A stretch of DNA of 64,000 nt, from NCBI GenBank assembly GCA_013339765.2, contig CM023448.1:22954551-23018550 (forward strand). Direction: 5' to 3'. The position numbers and the translations under genes were made by a program. The notes under the pieces were generated by a model. The model did not search any database, was not told where the DNA came from, and was given only the letters and a program-made list of their open reading frames with translations. This document shows, one piece after another, positions 55,173-64,000 of the stretch; position 1 is the first letter of the stretch; every line of letters starts with the position of its first letter. This DNA comes from Haemaphysalis longicornis. Lineage: Eukaryota; Arthropoda; Arachnida; Ixodida; Ixodidae.

Positions 55173-55984
55173 CAGTAAAAGGTACACGCAAGAGAACACA
55201 GCTTGGGGTGTTCTAACGCCTGGATGAAAAATTTGTGCGAACCATTTCCCCCAAGCAAGAATTCAGCTTTAGACTTCAATGACCATTCTTTTACAGATAT
55301 GTGCATATAAAGTGACCCTTGGCCACACATTAAATTGAGCGTACCACTGGCTTGGTCCATAGTAGTTACCGCGTTATAAAATACGTTTTTTGTGTAGTTT
55401 GCTAGATTTGGTAATTATATTTCGCGAGATCTTTTTCCAGCGTAGAAAATAAAACAGTTAGCCCTGTACTACCCCTAATAAATGAATAGTTACATTTGTT
55501 TAAAACACCCAACTTCATTTCGGCAAGAGGTCAGGATGCTACAAACTGGCACGGCGACCGCGGAAAGGTTCTATTTTGTTAATTCTCGTCTTTTTTTTTG
55601 TATGTGTTACATATAAGTGCATGTGCTTTCCTATATACAACCGTAGGGGCTGGAACTATCACCGCTGCCGCGGAGTACGCATGCGAGCAACATGTTCCAG
55701 ACCGCTTGACCAACGCAGAAGAAGACGGAAAGGGTGTGGTTTCAGCTGTACGTAATTCACCAACGCTGTACCGGGTCGGCACGTAACGCAGCAACCTGCG
55801 TGTTGTTTTTTAATTGGCGCCGCGTATCGTAAAACGGACCATTGCGAAAAGGTTGCAGGTTAATAGGGCGTCTGCATACTTTGGCTCCGCCAGCCGTAAC
55901 GTTTTTTTTATGAGGTTAAAACACAGTCGGACGTAAGCATAATTTCCAAAATCGCACGGCTAAGTCGAAACTGGGTTCGTTATT
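55173..55984. other. Unassigned sequence
   Basis: No gene was recognised. Confidence 0.4.
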
Positions 55985-56205
55985 CCGGGAAGGGACTAAG
56001 GGGAAAATACGAAACGGGAAGGGCGTTTTGTACCGGGTTGAAGCGGCACGGAACAAACGAGAAGGTTCAAATGGGAAAGGGTTCAAATGGGAACAGGCGA
56101 AATGAGAAAGGGCGAAAGGAAAGGTCGTTTGCGCCGGGTTGAAACGGGAGGGAACAAGCGGGAAGGATGAGAAATGGGAATGGGTTCAAACGGGAACCTC
56201 CCTGG
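55985..56205 (+). repeat. Degenerate GGGTTGAAACGGGA minisatellite, opposite orientation
   Basis: Units such as CGGGAAGGGCGTTTTG, ACCGGGTTGAAGCGG, TGGGAAAGGGTTCAAATGGG and CCGGGTTGAAACGGG recur. This is the inverted counterpart of the tracts inside segment D. Confidence 0.7.
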
Positions 56206-57630
56206 AGTAGTACAGAAAGAGGTTCCGAAGTGAAGCACTGCCGAGGTGACCTCTTCATATGACTACATGCGTTATTAATATTAAAACGCGCTTTATGTGA
56301 ACGAAGCCACCAAACGTATTCGGCAGTACTGATAAAAGAGATCGAACCACTCTTCATTGGTGGGGTATGGAACCAGGCAAAGAACAGCAATATTGATGAA
56401 TCGGCGAAGGCTTCTCCGTTGGAGGCTGGGCAGCACAAAGCAGGGGTGCCGTCTTCACCCGTGTGGAACTAGAGGGCCCTGTATCCGCTTTTACTAAGCG
56501 CGCCCCAATTAATTATCCCCTCCCCTCATCCCTATCTTAAAGCCCAGCTTTATATGCTGCCTTGTGGCCTTTCCACGGGACGCTGCTGGCGGCTGTGCCC
56601 CTGGCAAAATCCGTCGCTGGTGCACGCCGACTGCGCCTCGGCTGATCGTCCTGGGTTTCTCGCAAAACCACCAGATGGCGTGCTGGTCTCTGCGAATGCT
56701 CGAATAGAATGCTAGGGTATCCATATTTATAGAGGGAAATATTCGGATTCCAGAAGTCCTGGGATTTAAGGGTAGCACAGAGGGAGTTAACTTTGATGCT
56801 GTCGAGTCGACGAAAAGAAGGTTACAATGCTGGTGGACGAAAAGCAGGGAGGGAATATTGTCTACGACAGCTACCACAGCAGCAGAAAAAATAAGTATTT
56901 TGTGCCTAATAACTTTTTGCGTCAACCTTGGAGCAGCGCTAGCATTTTATTGAAAGGGAGTGTAAAACATAGGAATACTAGGAATTATTTTGGAAGATGA
57001 TGTCCCAGAACCATGCTCCCGCAAGGGGAGGAAATCCGTTCACAATCATCAAACTACGCGCGATGAGAAAGAAATCGCGCATAATCTCGCCCACAACTCG
57101 ACCGCGGACAAACGACGAAAGCTGCGCGTCTCCCAGGGAGGGGGGGGGGGCCGGCTATTGGATGGCTATTGGCGGGCCTTCGATGATAACATGCCGGGTA
57201 GTTTCTCGTTTTCTCGGATGTTGGAGGGGCCTATTTCCATATGGTACCACAAAAAAGCAGCATGGTGTGCTGGGATGTGCGCGCTAGGGTCGGGCGGGTA
57301 TGGCGTTTTTGAAGCAGTAAACTTTTGTTGTCGAGTGTTCTGGTTGAAAGGGAAGTATGACATCACTCAAAATTGCTGGCACTTAAGAACCAAAATAAAC
57401 GGCAAAACGTGCCTACAGGTTCTAAGAGGGTCGGACACAGCGATGACGACGGCGGAAGATGGGAGAATCAGCCGCGATGTTGAATGTTGACAGCCGATGG
57501 GCGCTGGCTATGTGACGTCCCTAGGCCATGCATAATGAGGATAACTGAAGAAAGACGGTTTGTTTTTCCGCGTCTGTAGATTTGTGTGCGCAGTCCGCTG
57601 CAGTGTAATATTTGGATAGGTATTTGGCAG
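56206..57630. other. Unassigned sequence
   Basis: A 166-codon plus-strand frame (56990-57490) includes a poly-Gly stretch from a G-run at about 57140 and has no recognisable domain, so it is not called as a gene. A minus-strand frame at 56509-56925 likewise has no motif. Confidence 0.4.
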
Positions 57631-57631
57631 T

Positions 57632-58660
57632 GTGACGTAAAACGCGCGTATAATACGAGGTTTTTTTAAATTTACTTGTTTAAAATTTGTTGCCTCGTAT
57701 TTATTATATGTGGATCCCAAGCGGTCCCCCGAAAATTTGACTTTCGGTTTCAGCGGAGGAAGCGCCATCTTGGGTGGCGTTAGCTGGCTGCATGCTTTCT
57801 CAGCCGGCGCCATTTGATTGTTTTGACCACGCGATGGATCTCGGCACGTTCACCGCCATCGTCTATCAAATGTCGGGTGCAATAAAACAGTATTCGGCTG
57901 CTTGCAATTAAAAGAAAAGTTATTTATGGCCGAGACACGCAGAAATGCGCTGCAAGGATGGCAGTTCGGCGTTACCGGCAGCATACGTAGCCAAGAAAGC
58001 AACTGTTGTGGACTGATAAAGTTTATTTGTACCTGGAGCACTGTTGGGGGATCCCGTCAGTGCTCGTGTTGGCGCCTTTCGCTGCCACCTGCGATTCCGT
58101 GAAGAAGTTGTTGCGCGAACCCCTCACCGAACTCATTGTCATGCCAGGAGGAATGACATCCCGCAGCTGCAATCGCTAGACATTTGCATCAACCAGCCTT
58201 TAAAGACTGCATCCGGTCCTGCTACCAAGAGTGGATGAGGAAGTTACCGTAAGTGACAGCTCGAAATGGCTGACACGGGTTTCTCCAGCGTTGCTGTGTG
58301 GCTGGATCGCGGATGCGTGGGCCAGCAGCACAGAGGAGCTCGTCAGTCGCCCTTTTAAAGAAATGCGGCACCTCGAACGCCTTGATGGCACTGAGGACCA
58401 CTTTCTGTGGAAGGACATTGCCGACAGGCGACTTCAGCAGGACAGCGGAAGGACCCTGACGATGACTAAACGGACGTCGGGAGACGGTGCCAGCGAAAAC
58501 TGACAAAGACTGAACGTTAACTGAGCAGTGCAAATAAATGGTTTTATGTTGCTCTCTGTACCTCGCATTATATGCGGAGGAAAACCGTTTCTGATTTTGA
58601 CGTCCCCGAATTACCCCTCGTATTAAAGCGGGTTCGTATTATACGCGGGTTTTTACGGTA
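57632..58660 (+). mobile_element. Internally deleted pogo/Tigger-like transposon
   Basis: The left end GTAAAACGCGCGTATAATAC (about 57637) is mirrored by the right end, whose reverse complement reads TACCGTAAAAACCCGCGTAT then AATACG. The element is about 1.03 kb. Remnants of a pogo/Tigger transposase lie inside with its central catalytic part missing. It differs in termini from the MITE at 27726-28335. Confidence 0.75.
57880..58503 (+). pseudogene. pogo/Tigger transposase remnant (HTH joined to distal DDE region)
   Basis: In life this is a cut-and-paste transposase with an N-terminal CENPB-type DNA-binding domain and a DDE catalytic domain. The 57895-58010 frame QLKEKLFMAETRRNALQGWQ followed by FGVTGSIRS resembles the N-terminal helix-turn-helix. 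From about 58050 come fragments of the distal catalytic domain: RVGAFRCHL, then in other frames LTELIVMPGGMTSRSCN and SLDICINQPLK, matching the conserved PGGMTS-LQ-LD-C-NKP-K region. Last is PALLCGWIADAWASSTEELV with LDGTEDHFLWKD before the stop at 58503. Frameshifts and the missing DDE core make it dead. Confidence 0.8.
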
Positions 58661-59540
58661 TTCAAAATCGCGCAGTTGTAACTGCACGCCAGAGTGTTGC
58701 GGGGTCCCGAAAAAAGTTTGTCGGCCAGCGGAAGATCGGAATTTTTTGGTAGATGACACAGCCTCACCCCGTACAAAGGGAAACCAATAGCAAATCATCA
58801 CTGTCGGCAATGCCGCTACAGAGCAGTAAACTCGAGCCAGCAAAATTGCTCACAAGTTCAGGCAAGACAGTGTTCCCCCAGATTGGGCATTTATACCCAC
58901 AATGGGGGAATGTATTATTAACTTGGCATTGTTTAGCGATTTCGTAATGGGTGTGAGTGCCGCATTTGTACACTGATACCAGCTTTTAAAAAATGTGTTT
59001 TAGGGATGTGCTACGTTTGGCACGCGTGGCACTTGGTGGTGAATGTGCTGACTTTTGTTGTCGAGGGATACAGCGCCGATTTGCTGGAACTTTAAGAACC
59101 GGCTTCTAGGTTGGGTTGTGAGCAACAATTCTAGGATGGGAGGCACAACGGTCGTGATATCGTTGAAAATTGCCTAACGAGGCAGGCTTAGAGAAACAGG
59201 CGGCGTTTTGCTAATGTTGTACAAAAAATGTCGCTGTATCATGTTAATGTAATGTCGGAGCTACCGTGTTGCTGTGTCGCTGGTCTTGCGAATGTTTTGT
59301 TATGACGTGGGCTGGTTGCTTGCTTAATCGTCTTTCGGAAGCAATAGAATTTCAGTTGTTGAGTGCCTCGTCTTGCCACTTCTTCGTTTCCTCGCATACT
59401 CGGCAATTGTTGCCAGGAACGCATTTAAACTCGGCCGGCTCGGGTGTTTAACATGAGGCGTTCCGTCTATAGTACTCCGTAAAACTTTGCGGCTCCGATT
59501 AATCTCCGCACCGTGAGAATTACCGCCGGAAATTCCGATT
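58661..59540. other. Unassigned sequence
   Basis: No gene was recognised. A small inverted repeat (TTCCCCCA.ATTGGG/CCCACAATGGGGGAA) lies at 58870-58910. Confidence 0.4.
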
Positions 59541-59760
59541 TATGGTTTAACGCGCCGACGTAACGCAGGCGATGAGGCGCGCCCGTAGTGGAGGGCTCCG
59601 AATAAATTTGACCACCTGGAGATCTTTAACGTGCGCCGAAATCTCGTACAAGGGTTTTTTTTGCTTTTCGCCTCCATCAGAAAAAGCGGCCGCCGCGGCG
59701 GGAATCCAACCCGCGACCTCGTGCTCAGCAGCGCAACGCTTAGCCACTGAGCCTCCGGGA
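59541..59760 (-). mobile_element. Tick tRNA-derived SINE, copy 5 (most complete)
   Basis: Read on the minus strand from 59760 it begins CCCGGAGGCTCAGTGGCTAA, with an A box (TGGCTAAGCG) and a B box CGGGTTGGATTCC about 30 bases on. The body follows: GCCGCGGCGGCCGCTTTTTC, GATGGAGGCGAAAAGC, GCGCACGTTAAAGATCTCC and AGGTGGTCAAATTTATTCGG. It ends GGCGCGTTAAACCATAAAT. It is about 220 bp. The internal pol III promoter elements identify it as tRNA-derived. It serves as the reference for the split copy at 48385-48950. Confidence 0.85.
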
Positions 59761-60423
59761 AATTATCACGGCAGTTTCCATAAAAGCTGGCTGGCCTAAA
59801 ATTTGCTGAATAATATTACGTCCCAACGTAACCAACATAACATAACCTCACCGAACCTAGCGTAACCTAAACGAACGCGCCATAACCTACCCTAATACAG
59901 CCAACTGCAACAAACCTAATCTAATCCAGTCCAACGACACAAAACACAACCTATATTAAATGTAATTCAACCAATTCTAGAGGTCATGTGCGTCCATGTC
60001 TTGATATAGTAAAAACCGCATTAAAGACAGTATTAACGAAATTACGACGACCGAAAAATTGTCGGATTCGAACCTCAGCCTTCTCCTTTAAAACAAAGTA
60101 CTATACAACAGCCCTACAGGGGTAGCTGCAAACACGGCTCTGTAGAGAACAGTTATCCCATAGAATCTACGCGTAGCGTGCTTAGCCAATGAGAGGCGAC
60201 TGCCGTGAGAAATTTCTGACGGTAATTTTCGCGGTGGTCGGGATAATAGACACTACCTAAAACTTTTGTACAACCACAGCTAGAGCTCCCTCCTTCCGTT
60301 TGGTCCCCATAGCAAAATTATTTACTTGACAAAATAGAAGCAGTACATAATTGGACCGCATGGTTTGTATCCAGATCATTTGATTTCAGCTCAAGCATAA
60401 CTATATTAAAACACAATTTTTCA
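59761..60423. other. Unassigned; degenerate CCTAA-rich tract and a tRNA-like B box
   Basis: 59830-59945 is enriched in AACCT/CTAACC variants but not a clean telomeric array. On the minus strand near 60062-60073 GAGGTTCGAATCC is a perfect pol III B box, preceded by TGTATAGTACTTTG. The T stem does not pair well, so a functional tRNA gene is unlikely. Confidence 0.4.
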
Positions 60424-60968
60424 CTAGAACCATTCCATCTGCGCTGGCAAATCGCTCTTGTATGCATTCTTCACAGATACTTTCATAGCACCAGGCATTC
60501 TCAATTACGCACTATAAGCGCCGTCTTCACATCACCGAGATTATACAACCAACTTCACGCTCATCTACAGCACCACGCGCGCATTTAATTCACCCGCTCT
60601 TCCACGTGCTATCCGCTTGTGGAGCGACCTTCTTGATGCCCTCGCGTCGCTGACTAAGCCGGAAATATTCCGTCATCACTTGCCGAAGCACTTTGAAATT
60701 TACACTGGAATGGCAACGGTCGCTTCCGTGAGCACCTGTTTATCTTACAAGTAAAACTCGCATGACGCTCCGCCCCCTTTTATTTCGAGTTTTTGCATTG
60801 TATTTTACTCGACGTTCTTATTTCTTGCATAAATTTCCGTGCCATGGTGGTTGTGACGATATTATTTTTTGTACAGCTCATCTTACTTAACTTGTTTATG
60901 TATGCATATCGTATGACTATTTATTGTAATAATTTTGTTCGCTATTTTATTATAATTACCTTTATAAT
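60424..60968 (+). pseudogene. CR1/Jockey-like LINE C-terminus and 3' UTR
   Basis: The plus strand reads HRYFHSTRHSQLRTISAVFT and SPRLYNQLHAHLQHHAR. After a one-base shift near 60580 it continues FNSPALPRAIRLWSDLLDAL and ASLTKPEIFRHHLPKHF, to a stop at 60752-60754. The S-x-x-P-R-x-I-x-x-W motif near the C terminus is typical of CR1/Jockey-type ORF2 proteins. The T-rich sequence after the stop resembles a LINE 3' UTR and is cut off by the next LINE fragment near 60970. Confidence 0.7.
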
Positions 60969-60969
60969 C

Positions 60970-61482
60970 AGCGACGTGGAATTGATCTGGACTCGTGCCC
61001 GTACACGGTTGAGGGATGGCGAGGCGGTCAACTAAGCAGCTTCAGAGCTCACGACCCGAGCAGGACCGAGCCTCGTCCCCTTACGTGGAGCCCGATCAGC
61101 CCGCGGCAGCTTATTACGCTATCAAGAAACACCCCCCGTCTCTACCGCACATCGAGATATCAATAACGCCGAAGGACGTCTATGGCTCCTACCGCAGGCG
61201 AACACACTGCCATGTCGCTCCATATTGCATGCACCATATTCACCCGACTCCATATTCATCCATCACCTAATTGCCCTGCGTGTGGTACGCAGGTCACAGT
61301 CGGCCATCTCATATGGGAATGCCCTAATAACCCCTCCTTGATCCCCTCCGTTGAGCTGTGGGAGAGGGTGCTGCGCAGCTCGGGTCTGCAGAGTGTCGCG
61401 GAACGAGCTGTCATGGTCGCCGGCAGGCTGCGGCCGCCGGTCACCCAACGCACCTAATTAGCCAGGCTTTTGAATAAAGTTT

Positions 61483-61518
<36 letters not shown>
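60970..61518 (+). pseudogene. RNase H-type LINE, 3' terminal fragment
   Basis: It begins with ELIWTRARTRLRDGEAVN, a decayed version of the last RNase H block. After frameshifts it reads APTAGEHTAMSLHIACTIFT and HPSPNCPACGTQVTVGHLIW with ECPNN, the Cys/His knuckle (C-x-x-C...H...C). ELWERVLRSSGLQSVAERAV precedes the stop at 61455. AATAAA (61472-61477) and a CT array (61484-61517) end it. Confidence 0.7.
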
Positions 61519-61522
<4 letters not shown>

Positions 61523-61576
61523 CTCTACAGGCCCCCCTTACCCGATACCCTGCTGCGCCTGTGAGGCACTTTGAAC

Positions 61577-61705
61577 AAAAAAACAAACAAACAAACAAAC
61601 AAACAAACAAACAAACAAACAAACAAACAAACAAACAAACAAACAAAACAAACAAACAAACAGACGAACAAATAAATAAAAAATAAAAAAAATAAATAAA
61701 CTCAT
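61577..61705. repeat. (CAAA)n and (AAAT)n microsatellite
   Basis: About 22 CAAA units are followed by AAAT-rich sequence. The long hydrophobic minus-strand frames over it are artefacts of the repeat. Confidence 0.95.
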
Positions 61706-61914
61706 GGCATCACGCGAGGACAAAGGAGGCGCCACAGACATCGCCTACTTCAAGGGAAACGAATGAAAGCTGCGACCACATTTGCCAGATCTCAGGTTTC
61801 TCGCTACAAGAAAGAAGCACGCCGAAAATATGACAAAAATGAAGCTGTCTGCTGTGACTGCGTGTGATGATGTCAGGGTACGGGTGTTATGAACAACGAG
61901 ACTTCGCACGTGAC

Positions 61915-62525
61915 GAGCTAAGAACGAGAGGCAACACGTCAGACGGAAAACAAGCGCTAAATAAAAACACAGGACGAGGAGTGACGGGACAAGCGCTAAC
62001 TTTCAACAAACGTTTATTGCAGAACCAGCGCTTATAAACACGTCTGACCAGCATGAAGAGAGGGGAAGAAAGGGAAACATCGAAAAATGGTGGGCGAAAC
62101 AGAGAAAAACAGTGACGTGCCGCCTATGACAAGAAATCCAATTCAGTTTCATAAAGCTACAGACGGCCTTGCTGACGCATTGATCCCCCGACTTTGCTAT
62201 CTCTGCCGCTTCCACAATTTCTCTTGTCAGGCCCGAGCGGTGAAAATGTAAGATGGTTGTTTGGTCGTACAGAGGATGACACGGGTTTCCCGAGACACAT
62301 TTTTTACAGTGGGCAGCCAGCTGGCCGTCGGTGGCAAGTAACCTTGTTCTTGTGCTCTTGAAGGCGAACGTTTAAGCATCTGCCGGTCTGGCCGATATAG
62401 TGTCTGCCACACGACAGAGGAATTTTGTACACAACGCAACGTCGGCATTTCACAAAGGCGTCTCTGTGCTTGAACTATGAACGACCAGGCCCAAACCTTT
62501 TCCCTTCTGAGAGGCAACACGGGTC
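61915..62525 (-). pseudogene. Penelope-like element, GIY-YIG endonuclease fragment and 3' end
   Basis: The minus strand from about 62465 reads KCRRCVVYKIPLSCGRHYIG and QTGRCLNVRLQEH, the GIY-YIG motif pair (here VYK...YIG) characteristic of the C-terminal endonuclease of Penelope-like elements. After a frameshift near 62300, AAHCKKCVSGNPCHPLYDQT and LTREIVEAAEIAKSGDQCVS follow. The last bears the conserved catalytic-type Glu region. The reverse transcriptase is missing. At 61940-61990 two AAGCGCTAA motifs flank the 3' end, as in Penelope terminal repeats (inference). Confidence 0.8.
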
Positions 62526-62829
62526 TCGACAGAAACCAGACACATTTTTTATAAACGGGCTCAAAAACTCAAGACGCAGAGAACGCAGCAAAGGGAGCCA
62601 CAATAAACACACACTCTGAAGAAGGAAAGCTAAAGGAGTGGTCTTGGTACTAAGAGCAATAGTTCTAGCACCCGCTAAATGTCACTATTAGGAACAAAAA
62701 GAACTAGCTTACACTTCTTCCAAAGCGTCGTTAGGCACATCCATTGTAGGAACGTAAACTTGCCCGACTTCACGCTCTGGAGTGTCCAATCTTTCGGGCG
62801 TTTTGGGGCCCCTTAAAGCATTTCTGCAT
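62526..62829. other. Spacer
   Basis: No gene was recognised. CACAATAAACACACACTC lies at about 62600. Confidence 0.4.
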
Positions 62830-64000
62830 AAAACATCCAGCTGTGGTCGATGGTACAGCGGCGACGCTTAAACAGCGCCGTGAGGCGAAGAGGAATCATG
62901 ATACTGTGGCGTCCAGCTTCGTTACCTTCAAGTCTTACGCGGTAGTGCGAGCTTCCTTCATTTTTTTTTCGAGAAATTGCGGGATGTAGCGGGATTTTTG
63001 TAAGGGGACGTTTTATCAGGGAAATAAAATTGCGCTAGAAAGGGCAGGACGAACAGAAACACATTTTTTCAGTGTGAGAAGAAAAATATTCCTAGATCGC
63101 CAGAAGTTAACGCGCAACGCTCTTCAAATCAAGACAAAGTTTATTAATGTCATGACAGTGCACAAATACATTAGAGTAGGGCTGTAGACCGAAGCAACCC
63201 ATTCCCGTTTGAACTCGCCCCGCTTGAACCCATTCCCGAAACTCCCTTCCCGTTTGGCCCGTCCCGTGTGCGCCCGTTCCAATAACGCCCTTCCCGTTGG
63301 ATCGCTTCCTGTTTCAACCCGTTCCCAAAACTCCCTTCCCGTTTCAACCCGCTCCCAAAATGCCCGCCTCAAGTAGTTCAGATAACGTTCTGAGCTCGCA
63401 GTGCGCTTTTAGCCTCCAAAATTGCGCTGGGCAAGGTAGTGTAGGTTATTGAGTATGTTCTACAACTTATTTTACTAATTTCTTGCCTAATTATTTCGCG
63501 CGGGGCCAAATTATATTTCATCTTGACTCTAACTGTACTCGGTAGATGGCGCCACCTACACGGTTTCTTTCTACAGCTCTACAGGCGATGGCTACAGTAT
63601 TCTCAAAACAACTACAGTTATTGTGAACTACAGCAACAAAATTATGGGTGATTTGCTTTGAAACTAATTCATCAGATGTCGCTACTTGCACCGCGACGGC
63701 CGGAATACGCAAACCGCAAACGGTGTGCGAATCGGTAACACGGTAAATGGTGACGCAAACACGGCAACGATATGCTAAAACATAGCTTGCGCATGACATC
63801 ATCAGAACCCTTTCTTGTGACCCAATTACAGATTTTTCAGTGCTCCAAAAGATAAGAGCACCGGATAAGTGTGCAGCCTTTCGCCGTGTTTGTGGGTCAC
63901 AAAGATGGCAGCTACGGTGACGTCAGTGCAAGCTATCTAATGGACGGGTAACTACCTAAATGTTTGCTTTTGCTTTTCCATGTACTGCGTGCCCGCCTAT
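62830..64000 (+). repeat. Duplicated segment D, copy 2 (continues beyond the window)
   Basis: It is collinear with 54138-55172 until the window ends, except for a 160-bp insertion at 63782-63943. It lacks the PIF/Harbinger MITE that adjoins copy 1 on the left, so the shared part starts after that boundary. Confidence 0.8.
63782..63943. mobile_element. MITE-like insertion present only in segment D copy 2
   Basis: The ends ATAGCTTGCGCATGAC and (reverse complement of the right end) ATAGCTTGCACTGACG form an inverted repeat. The corresponding site in copy 1 (about 55093-55108) has no insert. It is about 160 bp and noncoding. The target duplication is unclear because the flanks differ. Confidence 0.65.

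Noticed and set aside
56990..57490. 166-codon plus-strand frame as a gene
   Set aside because: It includes a Gly run encoded by a homopolymer, has no domain, and is in an otherwise noncoding repeat-like context.
59830..59945. Interstitial arthropod telomere (TTAGG/CCTAA) array
   Set aside because: AACCT words are frequent but the spacing is irregular and no consecutive perfect units are present.
60062..60120. tRNA gene on the minus strand
   Set aside because: The B box is perfect but the T stem and acceptor stem do not pair and there is no clear A box. It is kept only as a note.
61458..61741. Hydrophobic minus-strand frames (Leu/Phe/Val/Cys-rich) as membrane proteins
   Set aside because: They are translations of the CAAA and CT microsatellites.
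1..64000. CRISPR arrays, bacterial operons, defence islands or prophage
   Set aside because: The window shows tRNA-derived SINEs, LINEs and intron-like signals throughout. There are no ribosome-binding sites, operons or spacer-repeat arrays.

Overview
The window is eukaryotic, repeat-dominated DNA that best fits an ixodid (hard) tick genome. This is inferred from five copies of a tRNA-derived SINE of the type widespread in ticks, many broken LINE retrotransposons, and numerous small inverted-repeat elements. No intact host protein-coding gene, operon, rRNA gene or CRISPR array can be supported. Almost every recognisable reading frame belongs to a decayed transposable element. One run of exactly 100 N (51001-51100) marks an assembly gap.

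Layout. 1-12 kb: microsatellites, an RNase H remnant, an LTR/SINE-like repeat (family A), repeat family B, a GC-rich candidate first exon at 5.2-5.55 kb, an RTE LINE tail (6.5-7.0 kb), the 3' end of an RNase H-type LINE (9.2-9.7 kb, minus) and a 5'-truncated CR1-like LINE (10.3-11.6 kb, minus). 11.7-17.6 kb: a tRNA-bearing repeat, a 54-bp-arm hairpin, a LINE with a zf-RVT-like end, a 1-kb repeat (family C) split by a 157-bp solo LTR, and a 2.7-kb fold-back element whose right arm is split by a 1.5-kb LINE. 17.8-21.4 kb: a long LINE (endonuclease, reverse transcriptase, RNase H) with several frameshifts. 22.6-28.3 kb: a LINE remnant, the inverted partners of family C, the tRNA-bearing repeat and family A, and a Tigger/pogo-like MITE. 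31.8-33.9 kb: LINE and SINE fragments. 35.9-40.16 kb: the most complete LINE, with ORF1 and ORF2 remnants. 40.7-44.5 kb: family B partner, two SINEs, and a family A copy carrying a LINE with a 5' inversion and a 15-bp target-site duplication. 46.5-50.7 kb: two inverted arrays rich in GACGTCC, a 630-bp palindrome, a SINE split by a fold-back element, and a family A module. 53.3-54.1 kb: a PIF/Harbinger-like MITE. 54.1-55.2 and 62.8-64.0 kb: a direct duplication of about 1 kb, one copy carrying an extra MITE. 57.6-58.7 kb: an internally deleted pogo/Tigger transposon. 60.4-62.5 kb: two LINE ends, long microsatellites and a Penelope-like GIY-YIG fragment.

The pieces do not form a pathway. The window is a record of nested transposition: several insertions can be ordered in time because one repeat interrupts another whose uninterrupted paralogue lies elsewhere in the window. 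No novel defence or metabolic system was found. The most interesting material is structural: fold-back elements, nested insertions, a twin-priming inversion and the GACGTCC-rich inverted termini.
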